Below the pieces are notes generated by a model. It was not told the origin of the DNA. It was given only the letters and a program-made list of their open reading frames with translations, and ran no database searches. Shown piece after piece: positions 45,770 to 59,536 of a stretch of 64,000 nt of DNA. This DNA is from Glaciecola sp. 33A (GTDB lineage Bacteria; Pseudomonadota; Gammaproteobacteria; Enterobacterales; Alteromonadaceae). The stretch is taken from the NCBI RefSeq assembly GCF_002836745.1, contig NZ_PJAR01000044.1, forward strand, positions 1 through 64,000, read 5' to 3'. Each line of letters opens with the position of its first letter. Within the stretch, counting starts at the first letter, position 1. The position numbers were made by a program, and so were the translations under genes.

Positions 45770-45859
45770 GCTGACTGACAGGAATGATGCCAGGAGGTAG
45801 TGAGAGGTATAGAGGTCTGGAACACCATATACCCGTCAGTCAGCAAGAGCTTTCGCTCT
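45770..45859 (+). ncRNA. structured element copy 2
   Basis: A perfect 10-bp closing stem GCTGACTGAC/GTCAGTCAGC (45770-45779 with 45835-45844) encloses GGAATGATGCCAGGAGGTA and ACACCAT. An inner GGTATA/TATACC pairing is possible. A second hairpin AGAGC-tttc-GCTCT follows at 45846-45859. Against copy 1 the core differs at one base, while the stems are changed on both sides so that pairing is kept, which is the mark of a structured RNA. Confidence 0.55.
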
Positions 45860-46029
45860 GTTACAGCAATTGCATCATCAGGCGAGTGACTGCTTGATGA
45901 AATAAGTCAGTCCATGACTTAATTTATGTAATGCACCAAGTGTGCCAAAAATGAAAATTGCGTATAAAAATAATAATAAATGCGCTTAATTATTAAAATT
46001 TACTATTTGAAAATCGTTAGGAGATTATC

Positions 46030-46860
46030 ATGAGCTTATTCGTCAATACTAATGTGTCTGCATTGAATGCACAAAGACAATTACAAAGTACATCAACTAG
46101 TTTAAATACTTCTTTTGAAAGATTGTCTTCGGGCTTTCGGATCAATAGTGCAAAAGATGATGCTGCTGGGTTACAAATCGTAGACCGAATGACATCGCAA
46201 ATTCAAGGTCTCGATCAGGCTGTACGCAATGCCAATGATGGTATTTCATTATCACAGACCATTGAGGGAGCATTACAGGAAACAACGAATGCTTTACAAC
46301 GTATTCGTGTTTTGGCTATTCAGTCACAAAACGGTATTAATTCATCGTCTGACCGCGGAGCCTTACAAAAAGAAGTGTCAGCGTTAAAAGTCGAAATGAG
46401 CCGGGTTTCCACAACGACTCAGTTTGGTGGTGTTAACGTCCTTGACGGCAGTTTTTCATCCGCTTTTCTGGTCGGAGCAAATGCAGGGCAGACGATTAAC
46501 GTTAATGTATCTCGACCTGATGGATTTGGTACTTTGGGTTTATTCGGTAGTGCCACGCTGAGTGTTGCAACGCCCGGTGATGCCTCAAGAGCATTAACTC
46601 AGATTGATACTGCAATTGAGATTATTAATGGCAAGCGCGCTGATTTAGGTGCGGTGCAAAACCGTTTTCAGTCAACTATTCGTAATTTGTCCAATATTTC
46701 TGAGAATGTGTCAGCAGCGAGGTCTCAAATAAGAGACACAGACTTTGCCAAGGAAACGTCTGAATTAACTCGCGCACAAATAATCCAACAGGCAAGTACG
46801 ACTATCTTAAGCCAAGCAAACCAGCGTCCTCAAGCGGCATTAAGCCTGCTTCAGGGCTAA
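46030..46860 (+). CDS. flagellin 2
   Basis: 276 aa, TTAGGAG ribosome site before the ATG. Complete flagellin: [18 protein letters not shown]... [14 protein letters not shown]... [25 protein letters not shown]... RPQAALSLLQG. The centre differs from flagellins 1 and 3 (PDGFGTLGLFGSATLSVA). Its promoter is not obvious. A terminator lies 450 nt downstream. Confidence 0.95.
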   Translation: MSLFVNTNVSALNAQRQLQSTSTSLNTSFERLSSGFRINSAKDDAAGLQIVDRMTSQIQGLDQAVRNANDGISLSQTIEGALQETTNALQRIRVLAIQSQNGINSSSDRGALQKEVSALKVEMSRVSTTTQFGGVNVLDGSFSSAFLVGANAGQTINVNVSRPDGFGTLGLFGSATLSVATPGDASRALTQIDTAIEIINGKRADLGAVQNRFQSTIRNLSNISENVSAARSQIRDTDFAKETSELTRAQIIQQASTTILSQANQRPQAALSLLQG

Positions 46861-46887
46861 AAAATTATCCACTAGAAGGTGCTGCTG

Positions 46888-46962
46888 ATGTTTGAATTAC
46901 TTTGTTTACTGATGGTGAGTCGTTTGTTATTTAGATTCGCATTGCGAGTCACTGCAATCTAA
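46888..46962 (+). CDS. possible small hydrophobic peptide downstream of flagellin 2
   Basis: 24 codons starting MFELLCLLMVSRLLFRF, preceded by AGAAGGTG 6 nt before the ATG, a good ribosome site. Hydrophobic with three arginines. Like the 28-codon frame at 45489 it sits beside a flagellin gene and contains an R-L-L run. It could equally be chance. Confidence 0.25.
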   Translation: MFELLCLLMVSRLLFRFALRVTAI

Positions 46963-47445
46963 AATCAAGCGGCAATCAATAGCCGAAACGGCAAATTAAT
47001 GTCATTAAAGGTTAGCAAGCCAGATATTGATAAGCATTTGATTAATTGGAAAGCGTTGAGAGGCTTATATTGCCAAGGACGGCGGCCGAAAGGCTAAGCA
47101 GGAATGTGATAGAAAGACACATCGATAAGCGCCAAAAGATGTATATGCTGACCAAAGTAAAGTAGAAACGATGACTTTTACCAAATAAAATGCCGACTTA
47201 CAAGACTGAGAGTATAGAAGTTTAGGTTGAGAGGCCAGTAACTTGTTCTACAATCCTGCAAGCCGACGAAACTGCTTTGCTCCACTCCTAACGTGAGCAA
47301 GTTGGTCGGGCCGCCCCATGGCTCGGCCTTTTTTCCTTCCCAATAGTTCAGTGTTGCAAACTATTAGTTTTCACCTCGACAATTAACACATGCATGTACC
47401 GTGCCAATGGCATAGCATTCAGGCGAATATTTTTAATCGCTCACG
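46963..47445. other. non-coding region downstream of flagellin 2
   Basis: No gene seen. Contains CGATAAGCGCCAAAAG at about 47133, close to the GATAAACGCCAAAATA of the flagellin 1-2 gap; then TGAGAGTATAGAAGT (about 47205), similar to the variable loop of structured copy 2 and possibly a decayed third copy; then the terminator at 47309. Confidence 0.4.
47309..47334 (+). terminator. intrinsic terminator downstream of flagellin 2
   Basis: GGCCG-N10-CGGCC followed by six T. It ends the long flagellin 2 transcript or a separate small RNA. Confidence 0.7.
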
Positions 47446-47748
47446 CTAAATGCCTTTTTTGTATCTTCTTTTATATTTGGTAAAGATCACAAACGCGATA
47501 TAGGTGCCCATAAATACTGGGGTTTTTGTCAGCAGAAAGGTATTATCCCACTCGTTTGTAACGACACTAAATATAGCTATTAGCACGAAAATACCACTGA
47601 AAATCCCAAAAAGTGTCAATACCACTCCCCAAGTGACAGCCATATGAAAATATTTTTGTTCCGTGACCGTTTCATTTTTCAGCACGTAATATGAATACAA
47701 ACACAGACAACAAAAACCAATAATACTGAGTGAAATGAGATATTCCAA
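47446..47748 (-). CDS. small membrane protein of unknown function
   Basis: 100 aa with three predicted membrane helices (about 2-22, 38-62, 75-90) and a basic tail (KYKRRYKKGI). It starts at TTG with AAGGAG 10 nt upstream; no ATG fits. Not recognised. It lies alone between flagellins 2 and 3 on the opposite strand. Confidence 0.5.
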   Translation of the reverse strand: MEYLISLSIIGFCCLCLYSYYVLKNETVTEQKYFHMAVTWGVVLTLFGIFSGIFVLIAIFSVVTNEWDNTFLLTKTPVFMGTYIAFVIFTKYKRRYKKGI

Positions 47749-47798
47749 TGAAATTTTACTCCTTAAAATAGCGCTTCTTGTATGAAAACTGGATTTTT

Positions 47799-47830
47799 AA
47801 CCATTGAAAAGTAGTTATTTTTCAATGGTT
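47799..47830. repeat. 12-bp perfect inverted repeat
   Basis: AACCATTGAAAA and TTTTCAATGGTT with an 8-nt spacer, between the small membrane protein gene and flagellin 3. There is no T run after the stem on either strand, so an operator or boundary hairpin is as likely as a terminator. Confidence 0.6.
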
Positions 47831-47864
47831 AAGTAATTAATAATAATCTTTTAATATAAACAGC

Positions 47865-47891
47865 TAAAGGTTCTACAGATTTTGCCGATAC
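47865..47891 (+). promoter_or_regulatory. sigma-28 (FliA) promoter of flagellin 3
   Basis: TAAA-N15-GCCGATAC: perfect -35 and spacing, one mismatch in the -10. It predicts a leader of roughly 145 nt. Confidence 0.85.
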
Positions 47892-47955
47892 GGTTAGTAG
47901 AGGGGTAATCTAACGTTTTTTTGGTTTTGTGTCGAACCAGTTAAGCGACGAGGCT

Positions 47956-47984
47956 GCTAACTTGGCCTAGTGAACCAAGTTAGC
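47956..47984 (+). promoter_or_regulatory. leader hairpin of flagellin 3
   Basis: GCTAACTTGG and CCAAGTTAGC form a perfect 10-bp stem with a 9-nt loop, inside the predicted 5' leader and about 60 nt before the start codon. Possible mRNA stabiliser or protein-binding site. Confidence 0.55.
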
Positions 47985-48042
47985 ATGAAAATAGGTTTGA
48001 AAAAGAGAGACTAACACTCGTTCTTTTTTGATTGGAGGTATT

Positions 48043-48882
48043 ATGTCAATTTTTGTAAGCACCAACGTACCATCGCTTAACGCGCAAAGACAGCTAAGTC
48101 AAACAGAACAAGCACTGAATAAATCCTTTGAGCGTTTGGCATCCGGATTTAGAATCAATAGCGCCGCAGATGATGCTGCGGGCTTGCAAATTTCAGATCG
48201 TATGACAAGTCAAATACAGGGATTGAATCAAGCCGTAAGAAATGCCAACGACGGTATTTCGATAACTCAAACTGCTGAAGGTGCGCTAGCAGAGACCACA
48301 AGGTCTTTGCAACGGATCCGTCAATTAGCAGTGCAATCACAAAACGGTATTAATTCATCCTCTGACCGCGCGGCCTTGCAAAAGGAGGTGTCGGCGTTAA
48401 AAACAGAAATTTCGCGAATTGCGACGGATACCAAATTTAATGATCTGAGTATTTTGAATGCGTCTTATTCTGCGGCGTTTTTAGTCGGTGCAAATAGTGG
48501 GCAAACGGTCAGTGTCAATTTGTCAGCATCAAACATTGTTGGCGGGACTGGTTTTAGCGCAACAGGTTTAGGGATTGGCGCGTTATCGGTCGCCACTTTT
48601 GGTGATGCTTCAGCAGCATTGGCAAGTATTGATACCGCTATTTCTGCGGTAGGAGGTGTGAGATCGGACTTAGGTGCTGTGCAAAATCGTTTCCAATCAA
48701 CTATTCGAAATTTGACCAACATTGCTGAGAATTTAGCTGGCGCGAGAAGTCAAATTCGTGACACTGACTTTGCATCAGAAACCGCAGAGCTCACGCGAAA
48801 TCAGATTATTCAACAGGCATCAATTCTGGTACTGACTCAGGCGAATCAAAGACCGCAAGCGGCGTTGTCTTTACTAGGCTAA
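48043..48882 (+). CDS. flagellin 3
   Basis: 279 aa from the ATG at 48043 (GGAGG 4 nt upstream). Complete flagellin ends: MSIFVSTNVPSLNAQRQL and [25 protein letters not shown]... RPQAALSLLG. The centre (GGTGFSATGLGIGALSVATFGDASAAL) is closest to flagellin 1, so these two are the more recent duplicates. First gene before flaG-fliD-fliS. Confidence 0.96.
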   Translation: MSIFVSTNVPSLNAQRQLSQTEQALNKSFERLASGFRINSAADDAAGLQISDRMTSQIQGLNQAVRNANDGISITQTAEGALAETTRSLQRIRQLAVQSQNGINSSSDRAALQKEVSALKTEISRIATDTKFNDLSILNASYSAAFLVGANSGQTVSVNLSASNIVGGTGFSATGLGIGALSVATFGDASAALASIDTAISAVGGVRSDLGAVQNRFQSTIRNLTNIAENLAGARSQIRDTDFASETAELTRNQIIQQASILVLTQANQRPQAALSLLG

Positions 48883-48907
48883 TGTAAACCGTAACTACGC
48901 TTCTTAT

Positions 48908-48956
48908 AAGTTGCATTTAAAAGCCTGTTTACCTGGGTATTGCTGCAACTTTTTTC
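48908..48956 (+). terminator. possible terminator after flagellin 3
   Basis: AAGTTGC/GCAACTT with a 30-nt loop and a T6 run. It may attenuate transcription into flaG. Confidence 0.4.
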
Positions 48957-48979
48957 TCTTTTAATATAAGGAATTAAAA

Positions 48980-49459
48980 ATGGACACAATAATCCCGCAA
49001 GCTGGCAACAATGTTGCTAGTCAATTAGTAAAGCCGTCAGGATTGCCGGTGAATGAACGTATTGATAAAGTCGAAGCAACTGATGAAATAAAGTCTCAGA
49101 ATGCGAAAACTAACGCTAATATCGAGGCCACTACTGAGCAAAATATAGCAGCAAAAATTGCGCAAAGTACTCAAGCAAACGCTAGCGAGGCCGATAGATA
49201 TCAACGAGAGGGAAGCGTTGTTGAGCTTAATCAAGCGCTTTTAGACATTAGCGAGTTTCTGCAAAGTAGAAATACGAAACTAGCATTTTCAGTAGATGAA
49301 GCGTCGGAAAGACCCGTAGTGACGGTCAAGGATGCGGCATCTGGAGATGTGATACGGCAAATTCCTTCCGAGGAGGTGCTAAAATTTGCAGGGCGAATAA
49401 ACGAATTACAGTCTGAATTTGGCAGTAGTGTTGGTATTCTACTAAAAGGGCAGGCTTAA
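48980..49459 (+). CDS. flaG: flagellar protein FlaG
   Basis: 159 aa. Disordered, Q/N/A-rich first 90 residues, then the FlaG domain: LNQALLDISEFLQSRNTKLAFSVDEASERPVVTVKDAASGDVIRQIPSEEVLKFA. In Vibrio and Pseudomonas FlaG lies before fliD and affects filament length. 15 nt before fliD. Confidence 0.92.
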   Translation: MDTIIPQAGNNVASQLVKPSGLPVNERIDKVEATDEIKSQNAKTNANIEATTEQNIAAKIAQSTQANASEADRYQREGSVVELNQALLDISEFLQSRNTKLAFSVDEASERPVVTVKDAASGDVIRQIPSEEVLKFAGRINELQSEFGSSVGILLKGQA

Positions 49460-49474
49460 TTAATGAGGTAATAT

Positions 49475-50920
49475 ATGGGTATTTCATCGTTAGGGGTTGG
49501 TTCAGGTTTAGACCTTGAAGGATTGGTAACGCAGTTACTAGCGGCTGAGCGTGGACCAAAATCAGCTCGATTAGACGCTAGAGACGAGAGAATTGAGGCC
49601 GAGATTTCAAGTCTCGGACAAATTAAATCAAAATTATCTGAATTTAAAGATTCAGTAGACGAACTTCGCAAAGACCAATCACTTACTGGGCGCGAACCAA
49701 CCATACGCAATCCCTCTGAAGATACCGAACCATTCACAGCCAAAGCATCGAACAGTGCGTTAACAGGTGAGTATGCCATTACGGTTGAACGTTTGGCGAG
49801 CGGCAGTAGAATCGAATCAGCAACAGCTGCCAATGGTGGTTTCGCGGCGTCAACTGACTCAGTGACTGGCACCGCGGGTTCACTTACTTTTAAAATTGGC
49901 GGCACTGGCGATACATTTTCAATTAATGTAACGGCGGGTGCAACGTTAGCGGAGCTTCGTGAACAGATTAACAATGCGCAAGATAACTTTGGTATTACCG
50001 CAAATATTATCAATACCGGTACCGCTGATGGTGGCGCTAAATTGATTATTAGTTCAAAAATAACCGGCGAAGGTAACGACCTCTCTATTGTAAATGACGA
50101 CGATATAGCTGACCTTAATCGCATTGCCACAACTGATTCAGCTGAAACTGCGAGTTATTTAGTGCCCACTAAAACTGCACAAAATTCACAGGCTATTATT
50201 GACGGTATTACGGTACAGAGCGATAGCAACGAATTCAAAAACACAATTCAAAATGTAACGTTTACTGCAAGCGCAGTTTCAGAAAAAGATGCCAATGGTG
50301 AGTTTCAGGCGTCAACATTGATTATCGGTTTTGATGAAGAGGGCCTGGATGAAAAAATTAAAGAATTTGTTGAAAGCTATAATTCTCTTAATGATGAAAT
50401 ACGCTCATTAACAAAATACGGCGAGTCAGACTTGGAAGACGATGGCGCATTAGCTGGCGACTTCACTGTTAGAGGTATTCAAGCAGGTTTGGGTAGTATT
50501 TTAAGTAGTTCTGTTTCTGCATCTGCATTGGGTGGCTTGTTTCAAATTGGTATCGAATTAACCAGTGAAGGCAAACTAGAAATTGGTAACAGTGACTTTG
50601 GATTAGGCACCGGCGCTAGTCGTTTGAGCGATGCGCTTGAAAATAATTTTGACGAAGTATCAAAACTGTTTACCGCTGATGATGGGATTGCCAATAAGTT
50701 ATATGACTTTATCGACCAGTACACTAAATCTAGCGGTATCTTAGCAGGCCGAGAGACTGCAGCAAAAGACCAGCGTGAACAGCTGTTAGACGACAGAGCA
50801 GCCTTTGAATTGCGCTTAGTCAGTTTTGAACAGACACTGCGTGGACGCTATTTGAATTTAGACCAAACGGTAGCGAGATTGCAACAATCAAGTTCAGCAT
50901 TATTAGCAAGCTTGTTTTAG
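49475..50920 (+). CDS. fliD: filament cap protein FliD (HAP2)
   Basis: 481 aa. The N-terminal FliD domain is ISSLGVGSGLDLEGLVTQLLAAER with LGQIKSKLSEFKDSVDEL; the C-terminal coiled coil includes RETAAKDQREQLLDDRAAFELRLVSFEQTLRGRYLNLDQTVARLQ. It caps the growing filament so that flagellins insert below it. Confidence 0.96.
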   Translation: MGISSLGVGSGLDLEGLVTQLLAAERGPKSARLDARDERIEAEISSLGQIKSKLSEFKDSVDELRKDQSLTGREPTIRNPSEDTEPFTAKASNSALTGEYAITVERLASGSRIESATAANGGFAASTDSVTGTAGSLTFKIGGTGDTFSINVTAGATLAELREQINNAQDNFGITANIINTGTADGGAKLIISSKITGEGNDLSIVNDDDIADLNRIATTDSAETASYLVPTKTAQNSQAIIDGITVQSDSNEFKNTIQNVTFTASAVSEKDANGEFQASTLIIGFDEEGLDEKIKEFVESYNSLNDEIRSLTKYGESDLEDDGALAGDFTVRGIQAGLGSILSSSVSASALGGLFQIGIELTSEGKLEIGNSDFGLGTGASRLSDALENNFDEVSKLFTADDGIANKLYDFIDQYTKSSGILAGRETAAKDQREQLLDDRAAFELRLVSFEQTLRGRYLNLDQTVARLQQSSSALLASLF

Positions 50921-51014
50921 TGCTTCAACTGAGACTTTCATTGCTATAAACAATTATTCTTAGCTGTGTCTTCATATTGAACAGCTCTACTATTTTATTC
51001 GGAGATAATACCGC

Positions 51015-51443
51015 ATGGCGCTTAAAGGTATAAACGCATATAAAAAAGACAGTCTGAAACAAGATATTGCAAGTGCGGATCCGCATCGTTTAACACTGAT
51101 GTTGATGCAGGGAGCACTCGATCGTATGGCATATTCGAAGGGGTGTATGGAACGTAAAGATTTTGCTGGGAAGGCAGAACACCTGTCGAGAGTGAACGCA
51201 ATTTTACTTAATTTAAGAGATACTTTGGATTTGGATGTTGGCGGCGATGTTGCACAAAATTTGTATGCACTTTATGAGTTTATGATGTGGCAGTTGCAGG
51301 ATGCTAACGTGCAAAACAACTTGCAGACAATAGATGAAGTGATTAATCTACTACAACCAATAAAAAAGGCTTGGGCTAGTATTCCAGAAGATGCAAAACA
51401 AGAGGCATACGAGATTCAACGTCGAAAAAGCCAGTCAATGTGA
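51015..51443 (+). CDS. fliS: flagellin export chaperone FliS
   Basis: 142 aa four-helix protein: INAYKKDSLKQDIASADPHRLTLMLMQGALDRM and NLYALYEFMMWQLQDANVQNN are FliS hallmarks. It binds flagellin in the cytosol until export. CGGAG ribosome site. The stop overlaps the next start (GTGA). Confidence 0.95.
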   Translation: MALKGINAYKKDSLKQDIASADPHRLTLMLMQGALDRMAYSKGCMERKDFAGKAEHLSRVNAILLNLRDTLDLDVGGDVAQNLYALYEFMMWQLQDANVQNNLQTIDEVINLLQPIKKAWASIPEDAKQEAYEIQRRKSQSM

Positions 51444-51751
51444 TTAAAGACGACTATTTATCCCATGCGCTAACTCCTGCTGAGCTTAGCGCTATAAACC
51501 AATTAATTTGTGCGGTGCTTGGTACTGATCACGTCGATGATGAAGCACTGCGCAGGCTTGTTACTCAGCGTGACGAATCAATCCAGCGTCATCTCGATAA
51601 CCTAAGTGAAGCTGCGCGTGATCAATTCGCCAAAGCTGAATTGCCGATTAATACTAAACTCCATGCGACCGTGCAGTCGCTTTTTGCTGACTCATTATCT
51701 GAATTGAGTGGGTTAGTGCGTGGACTAAAAGCAGTTAAAAAATATAAGTGA
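51440..51751 (+). CDS. FliT-like flagellar chaperone
   Basis: 103 aa helical protein starting at a GTG that overlaps the fliS stop. Its size, position behind fliS and charged helices (DDEALRRLVTQRDESIQRHLDNL) fit the FliT/FlaI group, which chaperones FliD. Sequence similarity to enteric FliT is weak, so the call rests largely on position. Confidence 0.6.
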   Translation: MIKDDYLSHALTPAELSAINQLICAVLGTDHVDDEALRRLVTQRDESIQRHLDNLSEAARDQFAKAELPINTKLHATVQSLFADSLSELSGLVRGLKAVKKYK

Positions 51752-51763
51752 TTAAGTCTAATT

Positions 51764-57739
<5,976 letters not shown>

Positions 57740-57743
<4 letters not shown>

Positions 57744-58447
57744 AAGTCGCTGTTATTCCCGCTCGCGGCGGAAGTAAGCGCATTCCCAAAAAAAATAGTA
57801 AAGAATTTGCAGGACTGCCACTTATCGCATACTCAATTGAGGCGGCTAAGAAGTCGGGCTTGTTTGATCATATTATTGTCTCTACTGATGATACTGCGAT
57901 TGCAAATATAGCTAAAGCATATGGCGCGCAAGTGCCATTTATGCGTCCCGAAAACTTATCAGACGATATAACGGGCACGCGAGACGTGACTAATCATGCT
58001 ATTGAATGGGTCAAACAACACATTGGTGAACCGGCGTTTTGTTGCGCTATTTATGCCACAGCTCCTTTTTTGCAAGCTGAATATCTGCAACAAGGATTGC
58101 AGGCACTGGTCGAGCAATCGGATAAAAGCTTTGCCTATTCTGTCACCAGTTTTGCGTTTCCAATTCAAAGAGCGTTGTTGATGAAAGACGGTTATGCACT
58201 GCCTGCTTTTGAAAAAGATATTGCGAAGCGCTCGCAAGACCTACCCGAGGCTTATCATGACGCCGGACAGTTTTATTGGGGTAGAACCGAAGACTATCTC
58301 TCCTCAAAGGCGATTTTTTCTGAATACGGTATTCCCATTATATTGCCGCGACACTTAGTACAAGATATTGATACCCCAGAGGATTGGTATCGAGCCGAAC
58401 TGATGTATCAAGCTTATATTGCTAGACAACAAGATAATTCGAGGTAA
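57740..58447 (+). CDS. pseF: pseudaminic acid cytidylyltransferase PseF
   Basis: 235 aa. CTP-binding signature IPARGGSKRIPKKNSKEFAG near the N-terminus; VSTDD, RPENLSDD and the C-terminal QDIDTPEDW complete the CMP-sugar synthetase fold. It charges pseudaminic acid with CMP for transfer by Maf. Confidence 0.94.
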
Positions 58448-58452
58448 GCGAC

Positions 58453-59475
58453 ATGCTTGTAACTACTGAGGCCGACTCTCGCAAAGAGAAAATATTGGTT
58501 ATCCGCATGCTAGGATTAGGCGATGTCACGTGTATTGGAGTGCCAAGCGTAAGATATATTAAACGCAAACACCCGAGCGCTGAAGTGCATTTTTTAACCT
58601 ACGCTACTGGGTTTGAAGTGATGGCATTAGCTGAGCCGCAAGTAAAAACCTTTGGATTGAAAAAGGGTGAATGGCCAGAAGATATAATAAAGGCAATGGA
58701 AGTATTTTTGGGTCTTGCTGAAATCATTGTTGGTGAGGCTTATAGCAAAATAATTAATCTCGACACCTGGTTTATGCCTGGCTTTTTATCGCGTTTCTTA
58801 AAAGATGCAGGGGAGCCTGTTGAAGGCAATTATATTGGTATGTCAATTACTGATTTAATTACCCAATTCCAAAACCAAACATTGTCTGCTACTTTTGTAA
58901 ATGACCCTGCTCAGTACCTGCAGAGCACCTGGTTTAGTATGATGAGATGGCATACTACATGGTGGCAATCTGATTACTTGCCAGAGCGCGGTTATCCTGA
59001 ATTTTATTTACGAACCTGCTGCGGATGGCAAGATATCGATTTAGATATGCAAATACAAATCACGCAGGACAAGCAGATCGCTAAAAAGGGTAAAAACAAA
59101 AAGGTCATAGCATTAGCAACTCAAGCGCGCACAGCAGAGCGTAGCTACAAGTTGACAGAGCAATTAGAAAAAGCACTTAAAGAGGCAGGATTCGAGGTTT
59201 GGTCAAAATTTGACGGTAGTCAATCGATGCGTCAAACCTTAGCGATGTTGAAATCGAGTGATTTACTTATTTCTGTGCCATCAGCTCCACAATGGCTGGC
59301 GACAGCGGTTGGCTGCCCTGTGATGATCATCAGCGGTAATGTTGATCCGCGTACCTTAATGCCAGATTATGCAACCGATATGTCAAGTCAACCGGCAGAA
59401 GTGCAAAGTTTAATTGAGGGTGTACTCAGTATTTTTGATGGCAGCGTCGATGCGGTTGAAGAACCCAGCTTTTAG
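58453..59475 (+). CDS. GT9 (heptosyltransferase-like) family protein in the pse cluster
   Basis: 340 aa. N-terminal KILVIRMLGLGDVTCIGVPSVRYIKRKHPSAEVHFLTY is the GT9 start; the C-terminal half has KVIALATQARTAERSY and LLISVPSAPQWLATAVGCPVMIISGNVDPRTLMP, the nucleotide-sugar side. It lies between pseF and pseI and is not one of the six pathway enzymes. It could add a further sugar to the glycan or modify a carrier (inference). Confidence 0.75.
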   Translation: MLVTTEADSRKEKILVIRMLGLGDVTCIGVPSVRYIKRKHPSAEVHFLTYATGFEVMALAEPQVKTFGLKKGEWPEDIIKAMEVFLGLAEIIVGEAYSKIINLDTWFMPGFLSRFLKDAGEPVEGNYIGMSITDLITQFQNQTLSATFVNDPAQYLQSTWFSMMRWHTTWWQSDYLPERGYPEFYLRTCCGWQDIDLDMQIQITQDKQIAKKGKNKKVIALATQARTAERSYKLTEQLEKALKEAGFEVWSKFDGSQSMRQTLAMLKSSDLLISVPSAPQWLATAVGCPVMIISGNVDPRTLMPDYATDMSSQPAEVQSLIEGVLSIFDGSVDAVEEPSF

Positions 59476-59536
59476 CGCGGGCTCGTACAAATCACATTTT
59501 ATTAATGCATTTTAAAAAGCCCATAAGGTCAAATAT

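Larger units (their letters stand above)
45128..46029. other. 902-nt region between flagellins 1 and 2
   Basis: No full gene. In order: AT-rich stretch, a sigma-28-like promoter (45237), a 28-codon flagellin-like start (45489), the word AAACGCCAAA twice (about 45333 and 45730), structured element copy 2 (45770), a small hairpin TAAGTCA/TGACTTA (45903-45921), and the flagellin 2 ribosome site. No convincing sigma-28 box is seen close to flagellin 2. The layout fits a flagellin locus that lost its gene. Confidence 0.5.
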
